From the NCBI GenBank assembly GCA_032821775.1, contig JAVLRN010000011.1, positions 1,674,001 through 1,738,000 on the forward strand: a stretch of DNA of 64,000 bases, written 5' to 3'. Shown in pieces: positions 34,353 to 45,753 of this stretch. This stretch comes from Sanguinoderma infundibulare (lineage: Eukaryota; Basidiomycota; Agaricomycetes; Polyporales; Polyporaceae). The notes beneath the pieces were generated by a model, which was given only the letters and a program-made list of their open reading frames with translations, was not told the DNA's origin and ran no database searches. How positions within the stretch are numbered: position 1 is the stretch's first letter; each line of letters begins with the position of its first letter. The translations under genes and the position numbers were made by a program.

Positions 34353-36911
34353 ATGCGTCCATCGCGCTCTCCGCCGACCATGACTCAAGCCTCTCGACCA
34401 CATATAATGACCGCTAACGACTCTCGCAAGCCTTTACGCCCCATTGACGACCCTTTTGCATGCAGCTTGCCCCCTGATTCCTCTCGTGTCCAGCCAGATC
34501 TTCGTCCCGGCATGGTCATGGAATCGTCTGCAATGTACGCCGTCGACCCCTTCGCGCCCAACAGCGGTTCCGGTTCAGTGAGGAGGTTCATGGGCGCACT
34601 CCTCGCCACCGCTGTTTTCCGGTGTTGGCCCCTTCTCCTCTTCTTCACTGGCTGGGCCGTGGCCGTTTCCATCGTCAGCCATAGCGTGCACAGTTTGGCA
34701 ATTCAGCCCACGCTTTTGACTGTGTGAGTCCTCCCATTCGTTTCCATCTTATTTCGGCCGACCATCACGACTCGCGCACGTCCGTATTGTCGAGACTCAC
34801 CCTCGATTACACCTCTAAGGTAGGAGAAACCGTGCATCCGCTGACTCTCCGTCCACAGCATTGGTACCGTCCTCGGTTTCGTCGTCTCCTACCGAACAAC
34901 CGCCAGTTTCGAACGATACAATGAAGGAAGGAGACTGTGGTCACAGATCGTCCTCGGGAGTCGCTCCCTTGCGCGCACAATCTGGTTCCATGTGCCCGGT
35001 GCGTCGTCCGTTCCACGCCCTGCTCTAATATCATTAGTTCTCAACCTATGTCCTTGTCCAATCCGACTGTTCCTCCTCCAGAGACGATGCCGAGCGCGAA
35101 GGATGATCCGTCAACTATCGAACAGCGCAAGGCCCGCGTGCTGATCGAAAAGAAGACAGTCATCAACCTCATCGAAGCCTTTGCCGTCTCCGTCAAGCAT
35201 TATCTGCGCGGGGAGGAGGGTGTGTACTACGTCGACCTGTACCACCTCGTCAAGTTCCTCCCTTCGTACGCCCTTCCGCCGGGCATGCCATCACTCGTCG
35301 ATGTCTCGTCTCTATCTGACGGCGCGTCGACCCGGTCACCGCTACGAAAACGCGGCGACAGCACGGCGGTGCCCCCTGGCGAAGCCCAAGAACGTCTCTC
35401 TGACGTGACCGCGGCGCATCAGCCGCTGCCGCTGCCGGTAACCACCCCGAGAAAAGTCAGCGTGCAGATAGATGCCCCGATCCCCCCAATGTCCCGTTTC
35501 AACGGACTCGGTCGCGCGAAGACGTTCGACGAGAAGCTTGGCGACAAGGGCTCGACATACTCTGGCAGAACGAGCGATATTGGCGACTTCCTCCTGCCTG
35601 CCCGGAATCCTCCCAAGTACCATCTGCTGGACCTCTTCCCGTTCTCGCTGTTGGTTGGATATCTGGCAAAGAGAGGCAAGGAAGTCAAGGTATGCGACCC
35701 GTTTTGATCCCCGGTTGCTTTCCGTGTTCACAGCCTCTCTAGGGCAAGAAGGCTGCACGGATGCGTGCCAAGCTCCGGCACGGGACCGTCTCCCACAACC
35801 TTCCGCTCGAGATCTCACTCTACTTGGTTAGTTTTTTTTCCGTGCCATCCGAGACATGTCACTGACATGATGCGATTCTAGAGCTCGTACATCGCAGCCC
35901 TGCAAGACCGGGGGTCGGTTCCTCCGCCCACTGCGAGTGCGTATCCTCTCTGGCGTACTATGCTGCCGACCACACAACTCATCCGCATCCTACAGCTGTA
36001 CTGCTCACTTCCCTCAACCAGCTTGTCGATGCCCTTACCGGCCTCGAACGTATCCTGACAACTCCCATTCCGTTCTCGTACGCATCCTCCTCACATCGGC
36101 GTGTCCGCAAACATGTTGACATGTGTTCAGATATCGAGTTCATCTGTGGACCGTGGCTGTTCTATACAATTTGCTCTTGGCAAGTTCAACTCCAACGCGT
36201 CTTGTGGCACTCGACGAGGCGCTGACCGCAACGAAACATTGCAGCCGTTCCAGATCTGGTCTACCCTCAAGTGGCTGACAATTCCGGCAACCACCCTGCT
36301 GGTGCGTCATGCGTCGTGCTGTGATTCTGATATGGCGGTTCTGATCCTGTTTTCCGCCGCACGATGCAGAGCTTCATCTTCTTTGGCTTCTTGGTGGCCG
36401 GCGAGGAAATTGAGAGTACGTACGCGGTTGATCGTGGTGGATTGCACATTATCTTACGTTTGGCGTCCCTTTCCCAGATCCCTTCGGTAAGTTTCCGCGT
36501 CCATGACATAGCGAAAGCGCGTATTGAATGTGTTACCTCATCGCTCTCGCAAGGCTACGACAAGAACGACCTGGTAAGTTCCCTTCGGCACGACGCGCCC
36601 TGACCTCGTTGCGAACGCGTGCCCACGATAACGCTCTTATCTGAACAGAACTTGGATCACTTCACACACAACATCATCCGTACGTCGCCTCGCGTTTGTT
36701 CTCATGATATGTGCGGCAAACCGTTGACGATTCTTCCGATCCAACAGGCAACGAGCTCAGAGCGATCACGGCACAACCAGCGCCGCACGTCGAGAGCTGG
36801 GCGTTCTCGTCCTTCAACGACCAAATCTTCTCCACGGACGAGCGCCTCTCACCGGACGACTGGATGCAGCGCGGCCTCGGGCCCATCCGCACCGCGCTTG
36901 CCACCATCTAG
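34353..36911 (+). CDS. Bestrophin-family (RFP-TM / UPF0187) anion channel, 571 aa
   Basis: Thirteen exons close in phase: 34353-34723, 34859-34998, 35082-35689, 35743-35826, 35882-35936, 35996-36077, 36131-36179, 36245-36301, 36370-36415, 36478-36486, 36554-36573, 36649-36679 and 36748-36911. Family hallmarks are the first span (FRCWPLLLFFTGWAVAVSIV), TVLGFVVSYRTTASFERYNE with GRRLW, paired late spans (FQIWSTLKWLTIPATTLLSF, IFFGFLVAGEEIE) and the bestrophin signature EEIENPFGYDKNDLNLD. A Ser/Pro-rich insert of about 130 residues between the second and later spans is probably cytosolic. The signature spans a 9-nt exon, and the intron 36180-36244 has a GC donor. The expected role is a pentameric anion channel of the plasma membrane or an organelle. 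An alternative start is the ATG at 34380. Confidence 0.88.
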
Positions 36912-38568
36912 TCCTGTTCAGTGTTGTGTTGTGTCCCGCCTTCCGAGGCGGCTGGGTTCCTGTGTGTGCACTCGGACATGTTGTAAAACATTTTGGGCTG
37001 TTGTTTGGGTTTCGGTTTTCCCATCGGGTTGTTGTTGTTGGCTTGACGGTGTAGCAAGCGTTTCAGACTACGGACCGCCCAAGTAGGTTTCAGGGCAAGC
37101 TTGCATACTTTACTTATTCGCCTCGGTCCCCGCGCCCTTTTGGGGCCGAGGCATAGTTGCTTTACACTCCTTCACGATGTTCATGTTGCATTAACTTCTA
37201 TCGACTCCGCTGCCAGTGGCATAGTACTACACACCTTCGTTATTTAGTTCGCACATATTGTCATCCTCCTCCCATATGTCCCCCATCGCTCACCGTTGCA
37301 TTTTCGCACGGTCCCCCCTAAAATACATAGTCCATTCGTTTCATTCGTGCGGTGAGCGGGGCCCTCTCTTCGTTGGTGTTGCGCGCACATGTGACCGCGC
37401 AACGTCGACAATAATAATGAACTAGGCGCCGGCTCCAACTGCCCTTCTTCCGTGTTCTGTATCACGGCGAGCTACTCGCAGACAGCTATACGAGGAAACA
37501 GGCAAGTACGGGGAGATACCCAAGATGAAGGCACAACCGCGCCCGCCTTCAACGCTGTGCCTGACTGCCACAGCATTGTGGACGACTTGGAGTTGGGTTT
37601 GCGACCACATCTGGCAGATCGTGTGCGTGATGGCTGCTTTCCGCGATGTGTCCTTTATCTGTATTTTCTCCACTCATGCGTCCCGCTACGAGCAATGGGA
37701 AGGAGAACAGGTGCGTGGATTCCGTATCATACTAGTGGCTTAGCATTTTCGAGATACCAGTGGTCAGTTGAATATATGCAAGCACACTGATTGCCATCTG
37801 CAGATCAACAAAGTAGGTGTCTTCATCAAGCTTGACCCTGTTTATCAGAAGTAAGTAGTATGTTGCCAGTGGGTCTGTGTCCGTTAGTGTCCGTAGGGCT
37901 ATGCCGATTCGGAGGCCGACGATCGTAGCTGCCTCCACTCCGCGGCGCGCAGCTATCCGTGAGTCGTCATCGGAGTCATCGACGGTATGTCTATCTTCAC
38001 AATACCATGGAAGCCTATGCACGAGGTCGGAACGAGGCTTACGGCGTTCAGCCCTTTGCTCTAGTAACCGTTATACAGAGAACAATGGAGGATCGCGCTG
38101 GTGTTGCGGTACATGGCTGTATGCATATTCTACTGCGCCCTGGTACGTCAAGTAAATCTGCTGCGTTCAACCTGCCTTTTACGCCTTACTTGGCTGCAAA
38201 TGCTTTAGAGCACAGGTCCACGCGCACCGTTGTCTAGGTGCCGGAACCTCGCCTCCAACTCCGAACCCACTCCCATGGTTCGTTCCGCAGAAGGTCGTTT
38301 CGGGTGACCACCCGGTGCAAAACTACGGATGCCAGCCCGCAGCCGGATAGGTGTCGTCGATGGCAGTAGCCTTGGTGGGGGTACGAGAGTCGCCAGAAGA
38401 GGGGAGATTGCTAAACGCGCGATAGGCGTGTGGTAGGCGCCGCAAGCGATGCGGGCTGACTAGCGCTGACTCGGCGGTCCTTGGCTCGCCACTACTTAAC
38501 CGTCCGCACGACCACCACGCTCCCTTTCACCTCTTTTTCGTTCTCTCTTCCCCTCCCCGCCGCTATTT
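36912..38568. other. Intergenic region with unassigned frames
   Basis: A minus-strand frame near 38022-37732 (RRGVEAATIVGLRIGIALRT, then LATYYLLLINRVKLDEDTYF) and another near 37673-37422 look mildly protein-like. I cannot join them or place a start, and no family is recognised. The rest is AT-richer 3' flanking sequence. Confidence 0.3.
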
Positions 38569-40530
38569 ATGACCCAGTCTGTTACCGAGTCCTCCATCTC
38601 TCCCGGTCCTCTGAGCCCGTTCTCGACATACTCCGTCGCAAGTGGGATCACCTCCGATGGTGAGAGATCCTCCCAATCCTCTCGCGAGTCCTCCACGCTC
38701 AGTCTTTTCGACCAGACGCACCCGACCTGGGTGCATTTGGGCCCGTCTTCCGGGCATTAACCAATCTCCAGCACCGCGGGGGACCCGACGGCCTCGACGC
38801 GCGAAGTGCCACACCGACGTCCTCCTTCGCCCTTTCCCCCTCCGACGATTCCGACCCACGCCAGGGACCCTCACCATGGACGCGGAGGCGAGTCACCTCA
38901 TATCTGACATCTTCACTGCCTGGAAGTCCCGTTCGCGGACGCTCTCCCTTGCCCCCTGAATCGGACGATACCGCCTCGGAATACGACGACGGCACGGAGC
39001 TTGAGGTGCCGATAGAGGACGAGGTCTCGTCTGTGGACCGCCCTTCCCTTGGATACCTGGACCAAGCCTTGGCGTATTTGGCCGTCGAGCGAGAGAAGCT
39101 CGCCGCTAGGCGCGAGCTGCGCGGGAACAGCTCGACGACTTCCGACAGCGCTTCCCAACTTCTAGTCCCCAGTATTGCTCGGCGAAAGCGGCGTCGGAAA
39201 CGCACGCGGTCTGCGCGCAGGGGTGCCCCGGACGATGGTGCCCATACTGAGACGGGAGCAGGAGGGGCTGATGGTGAGGCAAGCGCCGATAACGAAGAAG
39301 GTGACAGTTCTTCCTCCTCCCTCGATGCCTCTTCGTCTCCGCGGTACACCAGGACCACGCCTGCCACGCCCGCTACGTTCCGTAAGGAGAAGCAGAAGCA
39401 GCGAGCGCGCACGGACCAGAAACCACGCCTACACCACAGCAGGTCCACACCCACCCTACATATTATAACCAAGTCGTTCGATGCCCGAACGATCCAGCTC
39501 CGGACTCTAGCACACAAGCTCAGACTACTTTTCCCTTCGGAATCACAAGCACTAGCCGCTGTACTTTCACGAGATTTCACGTCTCCGTCGTCCTTTGCCG
39601 ACCCCCGCGGTCCTGCACCGCAAACGCATGACACCCTCATACATGTATTCATCGATCAGTGCGTCCCTTCATGTGCCGTGCTTCCTCTCCCCTTCCCACA
39701 CTCATCTCGCTTTTCATCGCAGCTCCAACATTCTTATCGGATTCATTTCCTATGTCAAGAAGCACCTACAGCACCTCGTCCGCAAGTTTAAACAGACGCA
39801 CCTATCCCACGCGGCGCTCGCCCTCGTCCTGGAACGCGGACGGCCCGTCACGCGGCGCGTGCTCGTCACGTCTTCGCCGCTCTACCAGCCGATGCACACC
39901 GCCGAGGATCTCGGATACGAGGTGCGCATCTACGCGCGCGTCCCCGACACCGGCGACGGTGCGGACCGCCAACATCCACACACCCATACCCACACGCCCG
40001 GCCACGCGCGCAACAACAGCCGCGGCCAGAGCAACGGCAACAGCAACACTAACGCTAACACAGAGGCGGGCCCCTCGCGCGCGCGGGGCCGGCCCCGTGC
40101 TTATACACGCGGACACGCGCGCAAGACGTCCGTCGGAGGCGGGAACGGGACGTCGACCGAGTCGGACCAGGGCCCGGGCTCGGGGAGCAGCGCGACGCGG
40201 GTGCGATACCGCGAGCAGGGCGTGGACGAGCTGCTGCAACTGAAGCTGCACCAGGCGATCGTCGACGTCGACGTCGTGCCCCCGGGCGGGACGATCGTGC
40301 TCGCGACGGGGGACGGGAACGTGGGCCAGTTCAACGAGGACGGGTTCCTCGGTTGCGTGCGTACGGCGCTCAAGAAGGGCTGGCGCGTCGAGCTGTACGC
40401 GTGGGAGGGCGGCCTGAGCCGGGCGTGGTCGCGCGAGTTTGGGGAGAACGAGCGGTTCAGGATCTACATGCTCGACGCGTACGCGTCGGACTTGCTGGAG
40501 ATCCCGGAGAGCTTCGCGGGCGGACACTGA
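38569..40530 (+). CDS. NYN-domain (PIN-like) protein, 618 aa
   Basis: Three exons close in phase: 38569-38730, 38772-39658 and 39723-40530. The first intron (donor GTGCAT, branch-like TTAAC, acceptor CCAG) is only 41 nt, so that junction is less sure. The N-terminal half is Ser/Pro/acidic-rich with a strongly basic patch (RRKRRRKRTRSARR). The NYN fold begins at IHVFIDHSNILIGFISYV (first catalytic-type Asp), continues RRVLVTSSPLYQPMHTAEDL and YEVRIYARV, and resumes at VDELLQLKLHQAIVDVD and TIVLATGDGNVGQFNEDGFL (further Asp residues), ending with WRVELYAWEGGLSRAWSREF. A low-complexity His/Thr/Asn/Gly/Arg insert of about 90 residues interrupts the domain. NYN proteins are usually RNA endonucleases or RNA-binding factors. 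Confidence 0.85.
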
Positions 40531-41641
40531 GGGCCGAGGCCTGGCCTGAGGGCTGAGTGCACTGACAGCTGGCGTTATGCTTTGAGCCGGGGTGTCAGTG
40601 TGGAGAATGGGGCGAGAGGGTATTGCGGTATGCTGCTGGGTGGGGATGTATCGAGACGAGGCCCCACCGTGTACGATATCAGAGGTCCAAGATGCACGCA
40701 AGGGGTCGACATCATCAACTCAAGTTGTGTATGTACATGGACCCGCCCGTATTGTAGCTCATCTATGTACAATATTCATATACCTGGAAGTAAATAATCT
40801 ACGAACGGATTTAGAACGGCTGCACGTTGCAGTGGAACACGCTTTTTGTGTCAAGTTGTAGTCACTTGGGATCGGAGCATCTCGGGTATCTCAAGTTGAC
40901 TCTCATCACGATGCCACCTCCACTGTGCATGCTCGTAGACGGTAAGCTGCAGCTTCGCTGCTGCCCCCCACGAAGGCTGTATCCCTGAGCACTTGGAATG
41001 GCTGCCTTTCTCCGAGCCAGCCGACCGCAGCTTAACGGTAGCCTGTACCTCGGCTCGGGAATGCTTCCCACTAGTAATGTGAGTAAGCGTCTCCTCTCGC
41101 CCTCGAACATCATCACTAGACATTATTCTAGGCGTACCGGTACGAACGCAAGTACGACTCCAGCTCACCGTAGCCATGAATCAAGTCCTTCATCTCGTCT
41201 AGAATTTCTCGCTCCGGTTTCAAGCTACCGCACGATCCATCTTGGCCCATCGCCCGTCTTAGCTGTTACCCATTCCGCGCGCACCTTCTCCCCGGAGGTA
41301 ACTGGCTTGTCGGCGTGGCCGATCCGAACCCAGATCTTCGCCTGACCCCTCCAGAGGGATCACCTTCAACTGGGGTGTCCTTGCTTGCGCCCATATCTGC
41401 ATTCTGGGCTGGATCTTCCCCGGCGTATGGGTTCCGGGCTGCCGCATGTAGTGCGGTGCCTCCAATCATCTTCTGCTCCCTCGTGGGGAGGATATGGAGG
41501 GAAACTGGCGCTGTGGGCGATTGTGGGGACACTGGAGAACGTTTCTCGTCAGAATGTACAAGGTGATTCATGCTAGAATGCTTGTTGTGACGTTGAATGG
41601 AGGGCGATAACCACGAGAGACAGCCTCTTTGAACCAATCCG
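40531..41641. other. Intergenic region, nothing firmly coding
   Basis: Short frames lie on both strands. A minus frame around 41500-41270 (KMIGGTALHAAARNPYAGED) looks mildly natural but has no start, stop or splice logic that I can support. Confidence 0.35.
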
Positions 41642-42209
41642 TCATTGCGGGTTAATGTACGCAGCGATACGCTCGTCCACGTAACCCCCTCTCGTGATCA
41701 CGACCTCCTTCTCCGTGGCATTCGTGGAGTAGAAGTGGTCGACGATGGTAGGGCTGAACATCCTGAAGAACGGCACTGTACTCAGCCGCACAGCTGCGTC
41801 GGGTACACATACGCTGTAGCCGAAAACAGCTGCACCCTGGGCCCTCAGTGGTGTTGGTCGTGTAAAGGTGATTTGTGCGGCCCTGGTTCCAGAGGCGGGA
41901 GAGCGGGACGGTGTTCGGAGCCTGCGAGGGGAGCACGTAGCCGGCGTCACCCTCAGACCTGTAGATCCCGCTCGCGATGACCTTCTCCATCTCTGGCGCG
42001 TTGGTGGTGTAGAAGTGATGGTCTGAACAGCGCTATCGGCATGAAGGCGTGAGATGGTGCGGAACCCGCACGTCTGTGCAGCATGGGCCTGTAGAGCAAA
42101 GGGTCGGGGGACTGTCGCTATAGAATACTAGACAGAAGCGTTCACTCACGAGGTGTGCCGCGACCTGCACAAAGCAAGCTGCGACGAGAATGGTTGGGAG
42201 GAGCTTCAT
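41642..42209 (-). pseudogene. DUF5648-type secreted protein, dead copy 1
   Basis: The ATG at 42209 opens a good signal peptide (MKLLPTILVAACFVQVAAHL) followed by a GTGAGT donor, as in the two intact neighbours. The body contains DUF5648 repeat pieces (DAGYVLPSQAPNTVPLSRLW, NHLYTTNTTE; STVPFFRMFSPTIVDHFYST, GGYVDERIAAYINPQ), but the frame changes at least twice. The coding text for a conserved piece (AYVYPTQLCG) is shifted against what precedes and follows it, and the first repeat (HHFYTT) is also out of frame. The TGA is at 41642. It is recently decayed, since most repeat residues remain readable. Confidence 0.7.
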
Positions 42210-43420
42210 TGTATGCGGGGGTCGAGTGGGTGTGCTTGGGTACTAACGTCGTTCTAAAGGGCCTTTGTACATCAATCTACGAAGGCAAATGAGAGGAAAT
42301 TCACAGCAACCAGAAATAAGAGAGCTCACTGGAAGCATCACCACGGCAGGTGCAGCGATATCTGCGTATTGTGCATCAAGACAAAGGCCGGGCTTGACAG
42401 GTTCTCCTGGGGCATGTCCTTTCAGAATGATAGGCCTCTGGAAGAAAACTCGTTCAGGTCGGCTAGCGACGGGAGCCCCAGACGGTCCGGTGCCCTGGCC
42501 CCCAGTCCCTAGCTGGGCGCCACGCTGACCGCGCTGGGCGGTCCATTGCGATGTCCGACGGCTCCATTGGGGTGTCCGATCCGAGACACGTCGGGACAGC
42601 ACGTCGACTAGATGCATGGAAATCCTGAGGTTCCCTGCCACTTAAGATGTGTGCATAGAATTTCATCGCCTTGTGATCCGATGCCCACGATGCCCCAGGA
42701 TGTATGCATACGCACGTCCGAGTCCATCCGTCCGCAACGGAATCATGCTTCCATTCGAGTTCGCTGTCCTTGTCTTTCGTGAATTCGAACGGAGCCGATA
42801 AGGACTATTGATTAGGAAGCCGGCAGGCAAATGCTCGCCGTAGGACGTAAGGGAAAGGGAGATTCAATCGTAAAGTCGGATCAACTGTCTGCAGTCCGCT
42901 GGCGTCAGCTGTTCTCGACTCTGTTGACAGCGGTTGGGAAGCTCACCTCCGAACGCAAACAGCACAAGCCATAGGACCTGTCATACCTACTCACAGCAAG
43001 TCTCTGTATTGGGACACGCAAGTGAATGGATTCATGACGACTGTGGTCTACGTAGGACGCCACAAGGTCCTGGATGTGTGTGGTCTTATTTGTACACCAT
43101 ACTGAACGTCAAATCAAGGCGCTTAGCCCTTGCGTCTGCCAGTGGCTTCTACATAGCCTTCTGCCGTTGATGTCACGGGAGCTAACCATTCATTATCCAC
43201 GGTTTCCAAATAAAGACGTATTGGAATTAAACACTAGGCGGGCATCGACCCGAATATATGTAAATGCCCATGGGAACGAGCTACTCTTCGAACGACATGA
43301 TTCAGCGACTCTCTGGTCTATTTCAAAGCGTCGAATGCACTCTGAAATTGAACCACCTTTAGCGAGTCACACGTTCCATTAGTGTGGAACAATTGGTGCT
43401 AAGTAATAGGAGAACTCACT

Positions 43421-44024
43421 TCAATCCTGAGGGTTGACGTACGCTGCGATCCCCTCGTAGCTGTATCCGAGGTTCGCGACCGCGTTGTCCTTCTCCGCCT
43501 CGTTCGTCGTGTAGAAGTGGTCCGTCGCCGACGGGCTGTACATCCTGTACAGCGGCACCGTCCCGCACAGCTGCGTCGCGTAGACATATCCCGTGGTACC
43601 CTCTTCGATGTACCCGAGGTTCTGGGCAGCGTTGTCGCGCTCGGCCGCGTTCGTGGTGTAGAAGTGGTCGATAGCGCCGGGGCTGTAGAGGCGGTAGAGG
43701 GGGACGGTGATCGGGGTCTGCTCAGGGTGGATCGTGGCCGCGTCGCCCTCGAAGCTGTAGCCCAAGAGGGTATCCGCCCTCTCCATCTCGGCGGCGTCGG
43801 TGGTGTAGAAGTGGTCCGTGCCACCGGCACTGTAGGCGCGAAGGAGAGGGACGGTGGGGTACCAGCAAGTGCGGCGCTGTCATGCATCCAAACGTGAGTT
43901 GGCAAGCTTTGCAAGGCGGCGATGAGGCTAGGCTTACCTGGAGACTGGCGGCCTCAGGCTCAGGAAGAGCATGGACAGCGAGAAGGACGGTGGAGATGAA
44001 GGCGGTGGCAAGGGTGAACTTCAT
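43421..44024 (-). CDS. DUF5648-type secreted repeat protein, copy 2 (180 aa)
   Basis: Two exons, 44024-43938 and 43876-43421, join in phase 0. The signal peptide is MKFTLATAFISTVLLAVHAL. The mature part starts RRTCWYPTVPLLRAYSAGGT and contains repeats of the form TVPLYRLYSPGAIDHFYTTN / AAERDNAAQNLGYIEEGTTG / YVYATQLCGTVPLYRMYSPS, ending YSYEGIAAYVNPQD. Each repeat has the VPLYR...DHFYTT...GY..EG pattern of DUF5648 (repeat of unknown function, secreted, in fungi and bacteria; probably a beta-rich fold). A TATA box lies about 70 nt upstream. It is the best preserved of three tandem copies. A role in the extracellular or cell-wall interface is inferred only from secretion. Confidence 0.87.
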
Positions 44025-44092
44025 GGTGACCGTAGAAAGACGACTCGACTGGTAGTGCTGAGTACTGGCTGCTCCTGGCATTTGAGTGAGGG

Positions 44093-44099
44093 TTTTATA
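44093..44099 (-). promoter_or_regulatory. TATA box of DUF5648-type copy 2
   Basis: The minus strand reads TATAAAA about 70 nt before the ATG at 44024, a normal distance for a strong fungal promoter. I saw no equally good box before copy 1 or copy 3. Confidence 0.6.
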
Positions 44100-45172
44100 C
44101 ATCCCGATGAAACGCTGAACGGCGAACTGCGCCGTGAGGACGTAGTGTGGTAGTGCGTCCTTCATCATTCTTGCTTGACATGACTTCCGATCGAGAAGAC
44201 TGGGCGATGTGTCTCCGAAGCTCATGGAATCCGTTGAACATATTCCGGTCCGCGAACCACGGGCAGTTGGGTGCCCCCGGTGAAGCCAACCTGCGTTCAC
44301 AATTTGCAATCCATAGGAATGATGGACGCTTGAATGGTTTGAGCCAAGAGGCTAAGAGGCATGCTGGTGACATTTGACGTCGAACCGCTGGGTCGGGCGT
44401 GAGGTCCTTTAAATCCTTGGACTCTATTGTAACATCCTATGGAGCATAGAGGACCTGTGAATGATATGAATAAACATGTTCAACTGTCACCACTGGCCCC
44501 GGATATGCGGAGACCCAGTAATACGTGATAAACTAGCGGAATTGAGCTACGACGCACCAGTTATAGCTGCAAGCCGAAAAACAAGACCCATATATGGCTT
44601 GTAGACATTTGAAAACGGACGAGCGGGGTTCGATATACTATGATTCGAATGGAAGACGAAGCCTGATGCACCGCCATCAGAGGAGGGATATGTGGCATAC
44701 GAGATCCTCCATCTATCGCCGCCAGTTGACTTTCATATTTCTCGCTATAAGTGCCGTTAGAAGGACCACACGCATCATGGAGCGAGCTTACCGACGCACG
44801 GTATACATGGGCGACCATTCGTCCTGTCTCCAACTGCTCGGGAATGGCAGTACGTCCGTTCCCCTTCGCGCTGTTACCGATATCACTTGATGCGTCTGGA
44901 TGGATATTGAAATAGTCAAGTGCTTGAGAGGCACTATGAATTCCGACGACCAATGCGAGGAGACAGCCATCCAACTGATCATGACAGGACGAAGACATAT
45001 GCTTGGTCATCCAATTTGACAGTGCAGCCACGTCTCTTCCGAAACTGCGTCTCCCGGTGGGTTTGGCGCGTTGGATTCGACTCAGTTGTTCGATGCTGTG
45101 ACGGCGGCCATATTTCCGAGCGGCATGTTCCAAAGAAGCACCAGACTCATAATGCAAAACACACTTGCCAGG

Positions 45173-45753
45173 CTACGGCTGCGGGAAAACGTAGGCAGCA
45201 ATCCCCTCGTCGACAAATCCATCCTGCGAGACAGCGATGTCCCGCTCGGACACGCTGATGGTGTACAAGTAGTCGGTGGCCTTCGGGTTGTACATCCGGA
45301 AGAACGGCACCGTGTCACACACTTGGGTCGCGTACACGAACGCCGTGATCCCCTTGTCCGACCAGCCCTGCGAGAGGAGGGTGCTCCTCTCCGCCCCGTT
45401 AATGGTGTAGAAGTTGGCACGATAGAGCGGGACCGTGTTGGGGACCTGCGTAGGATGCACCTGCGCGGCGTCGCCTTCGGAGTTGTATCCGTAGTTGAGG
45501 ATGTCATACTCCATTTCGGAAGAGTTCGTTGTGTAAAAGTGGTCCGCGTGTGTCGGGTTGTATGCGCGCAAAAGTGGGACGGTCGAGTTCGCACAGTCGT
45601 CCTCCTGGGAGACACGCTGAAGTTGAGGACACAATTAGAGAATGAGTATGGGAGATGGCGGTGCAATGATGCGATACTTGCCTCGGCTACCGAAAGCGCA
45701 AGGGCCTTAGCAATAAGGATGGAGGCGGTGATGGTAGCAGCGACGAGCTTCAT
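45173..45753 (-). CDS. DUF5648-type secreted repeat protein, copy 3 (168 aa)
   Basis: Two exons, 45753-45691 and 45616-45173, join in phase 0. Signal peptide MKLVAATITASILIAKALAL. The mature protein starts RVSQEDDCANSTVPLLRAYN and carries repeats THADHFYTTNSSEMEYDILN, NYGYNSEGDAAQVHPTQVPN, TVPLYRANFYTINGAERSTL, GWSDKGITAFVYATQVCDTV and FFRMYNPKATDYLYTISVSE, ending DEGIAAYVFPQP. The second repeat lacks about eight residues between TVPLYR and NFYT that copy 2 has (YSPGAIDH), so one repeat is shortened. The reading frame is otherwise intact with no stop. Same orientation and exon plan as copy 2. Confidence 0.85.

Noticed and set aside
38642..38959. Alternative plus frame over the N-terminus of the NYN gene
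   Set aside because: The spliced model using the frames starting at 38569 and continuing to 39658 gives sensible Ser/acidic text and closes phase. This frame is a shadow.
44561..45157. 198-codon open frame on - between DUF5648-type copies
   Set aside because: No motif and no family resemblance, and its 5' part abuts the 3' end of copy 3. Probably intergenic.
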